Shown here: one piece after another, positions 45,490-58,883 of the stretch
Position numbering within the stretch: the stretch's first letter is position 1
Layout of the letters: every line of letters begins with the position of its first letter
Source of the DNA: Holothuria scabra
Taxonomy: Eukaryota > Echinodermata > Holothuroidea > Aspidochirotida > Holothuriidae
NCBI GenBank assembly: GCA_037179385.1
Contig: CM074185.1
Location: 5,513,371 to 5,577,370 of the forward strand
DNA: 64,000 nucleotides
Direction of reading: 5' to 3'
The notes under the pieces: model-generated
Seen by the model: the letters and a program-made list of their open reading frames with translations, nothing else
Told to the model about the DNA's origin: nothing
The model's database searches: none
Position numbers and translations under genes: made by a program

Positions 45490-48081
45490 GTAAGATAACA
45501 GCTCAGTTTCAGGTCTCTAGGTGAAAACCCGGAAGCCTTGCAAACACGATATTTCAAGATCACTATAACTAAATTTAGAGACTGTTTAGATTCTCTTTAC
45601 AGGCATGAAAGCGAAAATTTCTGAACAGCCGATGGATCGCGATTTTTTTCTCTTCTCTTCGCGCCAACAATTGGTGTCTCTCAGTTTAGGGGACATACGT
45701 GGAAAAACTACATTTTTCGGGCAAAGTATTTTTTGATAATTTTCTGTTGATCACTCTGCAGTTGGCAAACTTACTTTGAAGTGAGCATTTTATTGCAAGG
45801 GCTAAAAAGATGGCGACTATGTATGAGTCTAATAAATGCCTAGTTCAATTTGTTAAAGATATGCGCTACCTTACTCCGAAAGGTAGCGTACTTGACATCG
45901 TAAAACGCAAAATGCCTAGTTTTATCCTTTTTGGTATTTAGGCATTTTTTTCTAGGCTCCTTCAAAAATCTAAAATTTTCAAGGGGGGCCCAAACCCTCC
46001 CTGAGACCCCTCCCCCAGACCGGCGATAACTCATGACAGGCAGTCAAAGGTTAAATGTCATCCATCTGGGGTCATGAGAGGTCAAAAAGTAAAATTTCTT
46101 AAGATTTCCCAAGGTGCATGAGGTTAAAGGGGGATAATTTCCCATGATTTCGAAAATCATCATCTAAGGTCAGCAGATCTCAAAGAATTCCCAAAGCAAA
46201 CTCTCAAAGCCAAGTTCAACCTTTTTCGCAAGTCCCAAAGCTCCATTAAAAATGGGCTGTCAATTTTTCACAGGATCACAGAATAAGGATCCACGTATTC
46301 AATGGATATCAATGCAATAGTAAGAAAACGGTGGACATGTAAACTTGGTAACGGTGACTGAACCCCGGGTCATCGGATAGAATCTATGTCAACATAACCT
46401 AGGCTACTGTCATATCATTGCAGCAATCGCTTTCATTAACAGTAGTTACTCTCCCAGTTAGTACATTTCTAGTATTAGTAGCATGACTGTACGAGAACTC
46501 TTTCTCTCAGATGGCGGTGACCTTCTACCCGACTCCAGATCCCTAACGAGGTCATAATCTCTACCCGACTGAGGCACCGTAGTCTGCTTGAATTAGCAAG
46601 GTTTGGGCTAATTGGGGGACTGTAACTCCTCCTTGACCAGTCCAGTACGGCCGTGATTAGCAGTTAATATCTGACCGCAGTGCACAAATAATTTTCCTTT
46701 TTTCCAAAAAGACAATCGATCACTAATTTCAAACCTTAATAAAAGCACATAGCACTCGCACTGTTTAACTTTAGACTAGTTGGATTAAACCATTTTAACA
46801 AACGAGTGTAACGGTTCATCAGACGAGTGTATTAGAAAATATTTATCGGTATCTATGGTCGAAAAAAATTTTAGGAAGCCCACCTACCGTAATGAAGTAG
46901 GTCTACTTCACCCTTACCGCACACTGACTGCGGTATGATAAGCCTGTAGGGACTACTAAATGTCCTCAGCGAAGTTCTTCAAACGCCAGGCCTCGGAACC
47001 AGTGTTTTACGCTTAAAAAGAGAAAGTGAAACCGGAGAATAAAGGATTTCTTCATTTATTCAAAAAGCTTAAAAACCTACTGACAAGGAGGCCTCTTGCA
47101 GTTCCCTTTTAGCCCCTGCGTCAACTTTAATTACACTTCCCAGCAGAAACAGTACATCACTCAATGGAGTCATATCGCTAACGATCGATCGTGTGCATCT
47201 TCAAAGTCACGTGATGAACTTTTTTGAAGAACTCAACAAGCTTTAACGGACAGTTACGGACGCACCTTACAAAACCTATGAACGTACATACAGCTTTTAC
47301 GTCTGTGCATACACAGTGTACGTAAGGAGTTTCCCAACTATAGGGAATATATATATAATAACTATGGTTTAATTGAAAGAAAGTGAAGCATTGCTTTGCA
47401 CATAATTTTGACATTTGAATGAGCATTTATTTCATTGTTTTTGTTGGTCGCCAAAGGTGATTCAGTTTCCAGCTAATAGAAGTCATAATATACACACCTT
47501 ACTATAACCTATATACCGAAAGGAGGTTATCGACATTTAACTATTTATGAGGGAAGGAATCGGATTCGTGCCCTAAAATGGGCTTAGTACCACTCTTCAG
47601 GTAGACATTATGACGTGTGAAATAATACTTAGTTAAATGTTAATTTAAAGTAAAATGTTACCCGAGTTTTCTCAATGGCTCAAGAGCCTTTTTCGTTAAA
47701 AACTCTTCTCCTTGGCGATTTTACTCGCAAACATAAAACACTGTATCACTTAAACACATACTGAATGATCTTAAAATAAATGCCACACGGAAACTTACAT
47801 CCCCTACATTATATACGTGAAAAGAAAAACTTTTCCATCTTGAGGATCCCACCTGAGAAACGTAGTAATATTTGATTCCTTTTTGAACAATTTTCAGCTT
47901 AACGTGTCTTGAAAGTCCTTTGGTTCTGTCAAAGTTATTCCCATGTATCGGATTTATTACAAACATGTTTTTTTTATCTCCGTCTTGTAGCGTTTATTGT
48001 CATGGCACAATATGCATGTTTTGTTTGTTATAAACGACTCCACATTTCAAATCGTCCTGTTCTCAATATTTCATATTGAAG
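45490..48081 (+). other. Intron 9 (2.6 kb)
   Basis: Non-coding. 45600-46030 resembles a degraded repeat containing GCGCCAACAATTGG, related to words in the hAT-like element at 17912-18910. The rest shows no recognised feature. Confidence 0.5.
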
Positions 48082-48297
48082 GTCAGTGCCGTATTCCGCC
48101 ATGTCCTCGCAACTGGCACTGGACGCTGAATGGCACTAGCAGGTATATTAATTGCTACCATAATAATAACAGAATGGTCAATCCTGGGACTCGTTTGACA
48201 TATCATTGCTCGAACGGCTACTTCAAATGTCAACAGATGGAACCAGTTTGCCGAAATGGCGTTTGGGAGCCAACACTTCTTAACCTATGTAAAGAAA
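48082..48297 (+). CDS. Exon 10: CCP module 7, cysteine-rich variant
   Basis: 72-codon phase 1-1 exon (acceptor TGAAG, donor GTGAGT). It encodes QCRIPPCPRNWHW, SRYINCYHNNN, LTYHCSNGYFKC, PVCRNGVWEP and LC. Seven cysteines are present where a CCP normally has four, so one is left unpaired within the module. Two asparagine-linked glycosylation motifs (NGT and NNR-type context) are near the middle, of which only NGT is a true sequon. Confidence 0.75.
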
Positions 48298-49057
48298 GTG
48301 AGTGCTCTTGTTGCCATAGAAATAGTTAATAGCTTCGAAAGTTATTTAAATCCCTTTTTCGTCTCACATGGCATGATTCTGCACAAATGTCTTTCATTCT
48401 ATTTGAGATATAATGGGCAAAAAACAATTGTTACTTTGCTTTATTACACCAAGTGTCTTCATAGAGGTGAAGAGTTTATTAAAAACTTGGAGTAGGACAG
48501 ACAAGCCTCAATTTGAAAAAAAAAAAAAACAACCTGGCGGGTAAAATACTTCATGAAATATGTTTTTCTCAAAGGAAACCCTAGAGTATTGCTACTAAGG
48601 AGTACTTTATAATTTGTTGAATTTTTTCTTCCTTTTTTTTAATTCGAACTTATCACTTTGATAAATTTGAAGTTTTACAGTTTTTAATCCATCCGTTCAC
48701 TTTTGCCAATTATTTTATTTTGGTTTTTTTTTTTTAAGAAAAAATTCTCTCACTTTTTAAAGTTCGAACTTTTTGACTTTCTTTAATTCGACCTAACACA
48801 TTTTCAAATTTAAGAAGTCTGAAATAACGAAAATAGAGGTTTAAATTCAAGACAGTAAAAGTATGAACTTTAGAAGGTAAAAGTTAAATATAAGGAGAGT
48901 GAAAATGATAATTCAAGTAAAAAATGTAAGTGAAAGTATCAATGCATAGACTAAGTAAAAGTTCAAATTTCCAAGGGGAGAGCGTGATGTTATAATATGT
49001 AACCTGTTCTTCCCAAATAACTCCGTATATTTTTTTTTAATTTTTAATTCCTTTAAG
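48298..49057 (+). other. Intron 10
   Basis: 760 bp of AT-rich intron with loosely inverted TTCGAACTT and AAGTTCGAACTT words (48640-48970). No exon recognised. Confidence 0.5.
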
Positions 49058-49274
49058 TTGGCTGTACTTCTGTGACGTTACTTGACCCTCAGTTAACAGC
49101 ACGTTACGCATACCCGAGTGGAACACAGTGTATTCATTCAACCTACCATCAGCCGCAAACTGCAGTTGAATATTCCTGTAATCTTGGCTACAAAATTCGT
49201 GATGGAGATCCTAGCCGAGCCATATGCCGGGACAGAAATTGGTCGCCTCAACAAACAGCCACGTTGTGAAGAAG
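49058..49274 (+). CDS. Exon 11: CCP module 8, with single-base frameshift
   Basis: Acceptor TTTAAG, donor GTAGGA. The exon is 217 bases where 216 would keep phase 1-1. It encodes GCTSVTLLDPQ, TQCIHSTYHQ, VEYSCNLGYKIRDG, AICRDRNWSPQQ and then shifts frame; the expected final PRCEE is found one frame on (49259-49273). One extra base lies around 49250-49258. If real it truncates the protein at a TGA (49267-49269). Five cysteines instead of four are visible. Confidence 0.7.
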
Positions 49275-49599
49275 GTAGGAAATGTTATGAAGGAACAAAC
49301 CCAAGCTCAAAACACGATGACTTCAATTCTACTTACAAGCCTAGAAATTCAATTTCTTTTTATCTCTTGGTCACGATTGTTCGAAATTTTTCGTGCACTT
49401 TTGCGTCGTCCAATGGTGGCGGGGCTCCGGTTAGATGGTCTGTTGGGCAACCACTACCTCCCACACCCTCCAAAAAATGAAAAAATGGAAGACGCTCCTT
49501 TTTGGTTCATTGTTGTTTGTGGATAAGTTGGTGAACGTTAGGCTTATAAACTTGTTTTGGTGTTAGGTTTTAATACTGTCACATGTTTCCAAACAACGA

Positions 49600-50287
49600 T
49601 TTCCTACGTTTCCTCTACCATAGTTTAAACTTAAGCTTGTGGGAGTTGTAATTCGTTGTATGTGGGAAAGACGAAGTTTAATCTGCAGACGTAACAAAGG
49701 GTGGCATGAGAATGTGGAAATGCCCCAGCTGGGGAAGGCTACCCTTTACCGTCGTTGCGAAGATCAAATATCATCGGAGGAGACTTTATCTATAGGCCTA
49801 AGGTAAAAGGTGTAAGCCCGATAAACTTCAGTTTCACAGACGATCTTCTTGAGTAAAGTAACAGAAGACCATATTTTTCAAGGAAAATCTCACGATTTCA
49901 AATTTCCCTTTCAAAAACTGAATGAGAGGTTTCCTCGTTTCCTCTACCATAGTTTAAACTTAAGCTTGTGGGAGTTGTAATTCGTTGTATGTGGGAAAGA
50001 CGAAGCACCGCCTCTCGGACCGCTTCTTGGAAGTTTAATCTGCAGACGTAACAAAGGGTGGCATGAGAATGTGGAAATGCCCCAGCTGGGGAAGGCTACC
50101 CTTTACCGTCGTTGCGAAGATCAAATATCATCGGAGGAGACTTTATCTATAGGCCTAAGGTAAAAGGTGTAAGCCCGATAAACTTCAGTTTCACAGACGA
50201 TCTTCTTGAGTAAAGTAACAGAAGACCATATTTTTCAAGGAAAATCTCACGATTTCAAATTTCCCTTTCAAAAACTGAATGAGAGGT
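49600..50287 (+). repeat. Direct tandem duplication carrying a GIY-YIG remnant
   Basis: Copy 1 (about 49600-49930) and copy 2 (about 49931-50287) are almost identical. Copy 2 has 28 extra bases at its CACCGCCTCTCGGACCGC segment; there it encodes SCNSLYVGKTKHRLSDRFLE, the start of a PLE-type GIY-YIG domain. In copy 1 these 28 bases are missing between two GAAG words, as expected for a microhomology deletion. Confidence 0.75.
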
Positions 50288-53200
50288 TGTTTTAGGTATA
50301 TGCAGTGCCCAGTGGTCTGCCATCTGTGCTGCCCGAGGCAGCCGAACTCAAGCAATGGAAATGAAAATCTGGCCAGGCCGTTTCCAGTTACACATAATGA
50401 TAAATAGTAGTATTAGAATGTTCCCTCATTGGTTTGACTGAAAATTCATTTGACGCCACCTTGTAACGTGACTTATTTTCAAAGACGTTGGAAATGAAAT
50501 CATTTATAATCGGGAGTTCGGGAAGTCACATGGGACGTTTTGTCAATTAAGTGGACCTTGCAATAAAATACAACGAAGAGTCTTAGTAGAGAGTAGACTT
50601 TTTAAGGACCGAAGGTGGGGTCCCCCCCCCCCCCCTTCATCCGCACTCTTGGCTATAGGCCTAAGTCTTCCCTACAGGTTTTCCGGAACCAGTGGCATAC
50701 ATAAGACTGCTAATAGCTCGTCATGATGCAATAAATTGCAATTATATGAAAGCCACATTTTTTTAGTTATAAATTCCTTCAAAAGTCTCTCTTGGGTTTC
50801 TTTGGTTCTTTACCATAAGTATAGGAGTACCAGGCGGGGAATAGGGTGCAGACTGCCCCAAATTTCAACAAGCTTTAAAATTCGGGCAAGAGTCTGAGGG
50901 AAAAATTCAGGCAGCCATTTGAGTTTTCAAATTTGGCATGGATTAATTACGCAGAAAACTAGTGCCCGAATTTTTAAAGATGTGTCCGAAAAGGGGAATA
51001 CATCCTTAAGTTACAGTAGAATTTTTATGAAAATTCACTTAAGATTGCAAAATATCACTATACATTCGGGCAGATCAGTCAAAACAAGCTATTATTCGAA
51101 AGCTTTACTTATATAGCCTTCCTTGATTAACACAATGTCCGAAAGGATGGAAAATCCAAATTATTTTTCAAGCATTTGCCTGAATATTTAAAAATTATCA
51201 TATTCTTTAACATTTTCATGAAAAATGAAAACGACCGCGATACCTTCGGGCCTATTTTCAAACTGATTTTAGTCTTGAACGAATACCCGAAATAGCCGAT
51301 TATCTGAGTTCCGTGAAAAATTTATCCGGAAAATAAAAACAAAAAACGGTATATAAAAAGTAAAATTAGCATAGAAAAACGATCACAAATATTTGCTGTA
51401 CATTAGGGAGACTACCTTTTCGGAATTTGCTGATGAAGACGTTTTTCAAATACACATAAAGATATACAGTAGTGTGACAATTTTTTCGCTTAAGTTTGCC
51501 TGAAATTCATTTTGAACTCACGTTGTAACATGACATATTTTAAGAAGACATAACAAGTAAGCTGAAACCATTTTAAGTCGAGAGCTTGAGGTGCATGATA
51601 AGAAAATTCATCAATTTAGTGGACCTCACAATTGAGCCAATTGAGGACCTCACAATTGAGCCAAAGTTCGCAATAAAAAACAGAATGTGTTCAATTCCGT
51701 TTTATTTATAGTTTCCCCCGAAAATGTAAAGGACCAATGGTAGTGGTATGTTTTATCTGGTATTTTCCTGATCACTTAGCAAGCTGTGTGTTTTGCAGGT
51801 TTGTAACGACTGCTTCGCGTCTAGTTACAAACCTGGAAAATGCCGTTATCGGAGCTCGATTTTTCAAAATTTTCTCTACGCTCCGCGCCAACTCTTGACT
51901 CCGCTATGGTTGTGTTTCGGTTGCATAGATTAGTGAACCCGAAATAAGGCAGGCGTGCAAATTATTTTTCGTGTTTTGTCAACATCAGGAATTATTATTC
52001 ATTGATAGCACTTAAAACTAATGATAGTTGTACATTAAATATGGTAATTTTTTGATCACTTAGCAAATTGCTGTTTTATGATTGATTGTGTTGCAATCGA
52101 AAGCTCAAAATTGCGACTTCTTAGAGTCTGAGTACAAGCTTGGGAAAACTGCCATATCCGGCAATATGAGGGGTCGCATCTATTCAAAGTTTCTGCATGC
52201 TCCGCGCCAATCGATAGTCGCGGTGCGCTTAGAAAGCCTATCACGCAGGACTATTCATTTTTCGGGCAAAAACCTACCGTCCCCAAACTGAAACTGAAAT
52301 GTACGCCAATAACCCTAAGCATTCTGTTGCATTGTTATCGAGGTCACACACTACCTTCTTATTCACACCAAACTATTGCCTGCTGTAAGGACGGATAATT
52401 AGGCCCATAGTTAGCACGGCCATGGCAATTTTGTTGGGGTGGACCAAAAGAAATAAAAAATGAGAAAGATTAGATACCACAGGAATAGTGTACCACTTCT
52501 TAGAAGGGAAATCCTTTCGGCAATGGGGGAGCCTTTCGGCACTCAGGGGGAGCCACCGGGATCTTATTGATTGCCAAGACTTGTGAGGGAATAAAAAGTT
52601 ATTTTTAATTGTAAATCTTTTATCATTTTACATTTACCGCCTAGGTCTAAGTGAAGCTTCGCAATTAGTTGCCGCGAAGCGCACTGGATATTTTTTGGCC
52701 GAATTTCCACCCAAATATGTTTAGACACCTGCAAACGTTCCCGTTTATAGGTGGCTTAAGGGAACATCCCAAACTGTATTTGTATGAATATTCCCAGTAC
52801 TCAGTTGTAGGTGATTGACTAAGTCAATTGCCATCTTTTTTCCCACTTTTTCACAAAGGAACTCACAAGACTGTAAGCAGGTTTGAGGCGGAGCCGCTCT
52901 AATGTATGCAAAACTAAAATTTTCTTATTTTTCAAATTTAGAGAAAAGTCTTCATTTTACACCTGCTTGAGGAAAACAAAACCTCCCATTTTTAGGCCCT
53001 GCTATATAAGGTAAGAAGTACAAAATGCAAGAAATCCATCTCCAACACCCACATCAGACTGTTACTAATGTTAGGTGTAAGATTATTTTTCCTGTAAGTA
53101 GACTGATACAATATTTCAACAAGGGCTGAGATGCCCCGGGCGGAGATGTCTTTTGAGACGACTTGTCTCAAGGGCCAAGTTGTCCGAAACCAGCCCAGGT

Positions 53201-53630
53201 GTTATCCTGAAGTGTTGCATAGGGTACATAAAATAAGTTAAAGGTCGGTTTCAATTTTTCCAGTCCTCTCCAGTTAGACCCCTCTGACGACAGGCGAGTA
53301 ATGCCACGAATTGGCACAAAAAAGTACCTCGGCTCAGAAGTAGTTCTTTCATGCTTGAAACCCTAAAGTTTTAAAGCCCTATGTTTTAAATCAAGTGTCC
53401 GAGTGTTATGAATTTAATAAAAATAAATAGATAAAAGGGGAAAGAATTTATCATCAACACCTGCAGCAGAATTATTTTTGCTCTTAGTGAAATTTCAATT
53501 GAACCCGCGGTGTATCAGGGGACGAGATGTCTTTTGAACGAGATGTCGCTGTGGGCGAATTGTTCCAGGGCCGACTTGTCCGGACACCCAAAAAGCATTG
53601 CATACATTATAGAAATAAGTCCAGGGTAGT

Positions 53631-53655
53631 TTTTTTTTATTATTATTATTATTAA
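53631..53655. repeat. (TTA)n microsatellite
   Basis: T-run followed by about six ATT units. Confidence 0.85.
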
Positions 53656-54480
53656 CAGGGTGCGCAGTTCCAAATGATTTGGTTAGATGGTTAGATATAG
53701 TTTTGATTAGGAAGACTATTGGTCTTATATATAATTGGTCTTCATCTTCTTTGTTCATTTAATTATGTGAAAGCTGAGGCAGTCATTCCTGATCATCAGT
53801 CACTGACGTAACATTGATGCGAGTGATAGGCTTATATTCTAGTGAAATCGTACTTTTAAGAATACAATATGTCCGACAAGTTAGAACGATACTGCACTGA
53901 CGATGGAGGTGGGGCAGCAATTTGCGTTAGAGGAAGAACTGACAAAGACGAAGATAATTATATGTAGTGCTGCTCATTCTGTAATATAGTTGTTTATTTT
54001 GGACCATCAGGGCCAACGAGAGGGCATGAGGGAAGAATAAGAGTCCCTAATCATATCTTGACAAACGAAACAATGAATTTACTTAAAACACATTAAAGCA
54101 ATTCTAAAATAGAGAAGCGGTCTTACCGCTATTCCAACCCTTGTCGCAACAACTCTGTCCAACAATGTCCTTGAAGTTTATTAGATTGGGTCGACCCGGT
54201 GGAACCTACCACAAATATCGGCCTTTTATTCGCAAAATCTTTTACCACCCCTTCTCCACAAAAAAAAAAAAACAGTGTAAAATATCAGATTCAGTTAACT
54301 GTTTCTAAGATATAGATGTTAGAGAGAAGATCCCTTCTGCCCACCCACCCTTTTCTTTGCTAATGTCATTCATATCCAAGTCTATGACAGCTCTCATTTT
54401 GCAACCAATAATTTATATTTTTATTGGATTGTTCAGGTGTAAATCAAATGTTTTACAACTGCTTTATTTTTTTCCTACAG

Positions 54481-54666
54481 TTACATGTCCACACATCCAA
54501 CTTGATAACGGAGCAGTAAATTACCAACAGGATGGACCTTTTATATCAATCAGTGGACACACTGCAATAGCACAACTTCGCTGTTATCCAGGCTACATGC
54601 TGGAAGGCCACACGCTATCATGCTACAACGGAACTTGGAACGATACCTCTCCAAGATGTGTAGAAA
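54481..54666 (+). CDS. Exon 12: CCP module 9
   Basis: 62-codon phase 1-1 exon with a strong polypyrimidine tract and CTACAG acceptor, and donor GTAATT. It encodes TCPHIQLDNGAVNY, AQLRCYPGYMLEG, LSCYNGTWNDTSPRC. Complete CCP with NGT and NDT glycosylation sites beside the conserved Trp. Confidence 0.85.
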
Positions 54667-56757
54667 GTAATTAATTAGAATGCGAAAGAAAGAAAATTGT
54701 TACTCTAAATTGGGTTTTAATGCATATTACGGAGCAAATATCTAATGACCTCAAATGTGAAAAGAAACTGTTTTCTTTCAGAAGGCGTTACTGCATTTCA
54801 ATAGCATATAGAGTCTCAATAGCATATTAATTTGATACTGTATCCAATTTTCTTATGATATTGGTACAGTCGCTAAGAATATTCAGCAGTATTGTTTGTT
54901 GCTTTCTACGTGGGCTGTATTTTTATGCTAGATCTACAGGATCTACAGACCATCATCCCACTTTTCAGAACATCTTATTACGTTGTTGAAGTGATGTTTT
55001 TTTTTTTTGTTAAAAATAACTTTAATTATTTGACTTTTAATCTTTAAAATGAGATAGTTAGGTACAAAAGTTTACTACGTGGTTTGGAGGACACGGTTTG
55101 AAATATTTTCCTGTCATGCAAGACTCTAATTAATCATATGCTTTTAACTCCTCAGTTTTGCAGCGTAGAAAATGGCTGCAGCGAGATTCGCCTTCACCTC
55201 AAAGTGTTTGACGCTAATGTATCACAGCCTCTCTCCAATTGTTTCGACACACGTTCTACTTCCGAATCAGTGTCTTCAACGATTCGGAAGTGTCCTTTTT
55301 GATAACATTGAACAAGAACACAGTAGGAGTCAGAGTAAGAGAAGCCTTATTCTGTAGCAGATGTTTTGGTCTTTTCTATTCAAATTAAACACCTGTAGAG
55401 GACACCCCCTTCTCTGGCATTCTCGCCTATCCGTGGAGCCTTTGTTTTTATTTTAACCTATAACACAGACAGGTATCACTGTCTGAAAAAAAAATTTTAG
55501 TTGGTTTGTGAAATATATGATTTTTTCCAAACCAGTAAAATTTCTTTTCATACTAGACACACATAAAAACAAAACCTAGACAATAGATCCGCCATACAAA
55601 TTTATATTTCACCGGTAAGTGATCAAGAATAGAATTTAAAAATTCTTTTGGACACTTCTGGAAATTGACATGCACACAGCTGAGCTACAAACCCACTATA
55701 CCAACAAATTCGTTTCCTTTTTATATAATTTAAAATGTTAAACTTGACGAGTTCAGCAAATATTTTTTCAGGCGGTAGTACCATTCAACGCACTCATTGA
55801 GTTATCAATAGGCATATCAAAGCAATACTCCCTCCATTTAAATGCAAATTAATTTCGTTACCCTCAGTCAACTCCAACCCATTCATCTTTAAGGCTGGTA
55901 TCATACAATTTAAGAACGTGCCTTTTCCCGTTTCCGTACCCTTCAATGTCTTTTGCCGAATATTAACTCATCATCCTATAGCGCCCATCATTCTGTGAAC
56001 ACATGTTGCCGCCGGGATTATTGTCAGAGCAAGTATAATTTTTCTTCTTGGAGACATTTTCGTTATTAGGCTTCTCAACTATATTCAACAATTCCGGGTT
56101 AAATGAAAAAAGATGAAACCCATAATAAACATATCCTACTCTCAACAATCGCTAAGAAATAATTTACGGTAATACATAGATGAATAAACCAGTTAAGCTT
56201 CGAGACAAATTTATCACACGATTCGCAGTGCTAGACAACGCTTTAACTATTCGATTGATTTGGGTTTTTTTTTCTTTGTTCGTTTCTTTTTGTTTTTTAT
56301 TTGTTTTTCAATCAACCTACATGGCACATGTACTAAGAAACACTATAACAACAACGTTAAAGGCAGTCTTCTTCAGTCCAAGCAGTTCCATTCTAGCAAC
56401 TTCGCAAATTGGAGCACTTCAATCAAAGAGCACCTACCAACTGAGAGTTTTTCACATCCTGCATGGTAAATTTATTTTAAGCTGATGATTAAATGACTTT
56501 AAATCTGAGATACGTGACATGCTGACCTACCACTTAAAGAAAGCTGTCACCTTATGAACCCCACCGGTCATCATGAAAAAGAAATAATACAAAATAGGAT
56601 TTACCATGCTATATTTCTGATACACTGTTAAACAGTTTAGAAGTACTTCAGCACTCTAAACTCTTGACACGTCATGGATTATGATTTCTTTACATTAGTC
56701 TGAAATAGGCGACCGAACTCGTTGCACATAAAGCTCAATTTTTGACCTTCGTTGCAG
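54667..56757 (+). other. Intron 12 (2.1 kb)
   Basis: AT-rich, with no recognised repeat or exon. Confidence 0.5.
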
Positions 56758-56964
56758 GGCCTTGTTCTGTTTCTTCTCTTGGTTGGTATGACAACATGAA
56801 TATTCAGTACGAGATCCCTCCAGAATCAGACGATATTGCAGTAGGAAATAAACCAGCTGGCACAACTGCAGTTTTTATTTGTAGGGAACATGGATTTGAG
56901 GCAAGTGAAACCAAGAGATGCGTACGAGGAAGCTGGACAGGCGGCCAACCAGTTTGCTCAAGAA
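56758..56964 (+). CDS. Exon 13: CCP module 10
   Basis: 69-codon phase 1-1 exon (acceptor TTGCAG, donor GTAAGT). It encodes PCSVSSLGWYDNMN, AVFICREHGFEAS, KRCVRGSWTGGQPVC. Four cysteines and the WTGGQPVC ending are present. It shares the long first loop and the xxGTxAxF pattern with exon 15, so 13-14 and 15 may reflect another block duplication. Confidence 0.8.
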
Positions 56965-58728
56965 GTAAGTATTTAACTCTAATTCGAATAGTAACTCTAC
57001 GTTTCACAATCTAGACAATCTAGATTTTCAGTAAGCGATTTTTAAGCTGAGGAACTTTACATCTCAGAACTTTACGACTAAGGTTCATTATCCTTGGGTG
57101 AAACATTTGTGTGTTTCAACGGCATTTTTATATGGTAAATATAGACCATCCATTCAGACTAAATTTTAAATATATTAGAAACATAGGTGTATATGAACAT
57201 GGGAGCAGACTATTTTTGCTCGAAAATTTTGAAAAAATGGGCTCCTCAGACAGCCAGGAAAGTGCATTTCTAAGTCTTTAAAGTAAAATCTAAGCAGTCG
57301 GTATTTTTGGAGAATGTTCCTTTCAAATAAATTAGCAAACTGCAAAGTAATCAAAAAGCTACAAGAAAGACACTTTACCCGAAAAATTTAATTCTACCAA
57401 AAGTCTATCAAAGTCCCGCACACGGTCGGTCGGTCGGCGCGTAGCGTAGAATAAGTAATGAAACCTGATACCTTATGCAGCCGGATATGGAATTCAACAA
57501 ACGTTTAAGTACCGATTAAGGTTTCGTTTGCAAGGATTGAAAGAATAAATCCGCAATTCGCTTAGTGATCAGAAAATTACTAAATAAAATGTTCCGTTAT
57601 CACCGTCTTTTATCTGTTCGAGGAAAACTGTACTACGCCGATTGAACTCATGCTATTTTGACTTCATCGCGATTCTTGGGTAAATTTTAGATCTACTACT
57701 GAATTGATGTAATTACCCGAATTTTGGCTGTAACGGTAAGATAGATGACAAAGTATTAGGCACTGCAACTGAGTACCCTCCCGTCTGTTCGTGTAATTAA
57801 TTTGGCAACTGAAAACATCCAGTCTTTGTCATGCAGTCGTTGTTGTTTTTGGATGACGTCATCAATGCCATCGGAAGTGACAATCGTGACACAAAGATAT
57901 GACAAAGTTTAGATACTTTTAAGGCAAACGTGAGTCGAAGTTTCTTAAGTGTTGAGTCAATTGCCAAAAAAGAAAGGCTGCCTCAATTGCAAAAGGATGT
58001 TTCACTCTCCTAACAAACATGCCCAGATGATTCCACAAAACTGACGGTTGAGTTTCCTCAATGAATTGGGAAAGTCTGACAATGACCAACTGGGTCATTC
58101 GCCCCCCCCCCCCCACACTGCCAGTAAATGAACTATTCAAGAAATTTTGTAACGTTCGGTATATTTTGATACAGGGATTCCTTCAAATCAATGCGTTTTG
58201 CCATATTTTTACCTATAAAATCAGATTCTCTGGAAAGTCATTTTTTGGCTAAAAGTTCATGTTTCTTAACAATTTTAAATTGAAGTGATAAAGTACGCAA
58301 ACGATCACACCCGTTGAAGGTTTACAACTAAATATATTGGGTTGTACGACTGAATCTTCTGTAGGATCATCCTTTCATGAACATTGGAAGATCTTGCGTT
58401 ACGGTCAGGAGGAGCGTCTGAAATTTTATAAATGCATAACTGTTATCGTTTCTCAAATTTGGAGCACCTGTAGTCTTTCATAATGTCATCACGAACGAGT
58501 GAGAAAGTGCATGTATCAGTGAGTTGACAAGTTCAGTCCTTCAAGCCATGGATCGATTACTCTGTTCAGCTATAGATTTATGACAGATTCACTTAATGCA
58601 TCAATCAATCAGTTCATCCATTTCTAGAAATTACTCTGATACCATAATTTTTAATTTTTTTAACATGATTTTGCTTGATACACGTTAGTACGATCAAAAT
58701 GAATAACACAGCAACAAAGAGACCTACA

Positions 58729-58883
58729 GTCCTCCACAAAAATGATGGGGAAAAGCAAGCAACGAACGGATCACCATCTTCCACTCCCCCATTCAATGTT
58801 GCGACAGCCCAAAGAGTCCTAAAACTTCAACATTGATTCTGTACGGGGAACGGGCTTTGTCCCATGTATTTTTGTCGAGGATT
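58729..58883. mobile_element. 150-bp MITE, copy 1 (CCTCGACAAAA termini)
   Basis: CCTCCACAAAAATGATGGGG at the left and CATGTATTTTTGTCGAGGAT at the right are inverted repeats. The internal sequence matches 60058-60208. Confidence 0.65.

Larger units (their letters stand above)
49275..54480 (+). other. Intron 11 (5.2 kb)
   Basis: Contains a tandem duplication with a PLE remnant (49600-50287), a C-run (50619-50634), segments with CTACGCTCCGCGCCAA-type words (51880-52220) related to the hAT-like elements, and a (TTA)n run (53631-53655). No exon seen. Confidence 0.55.
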
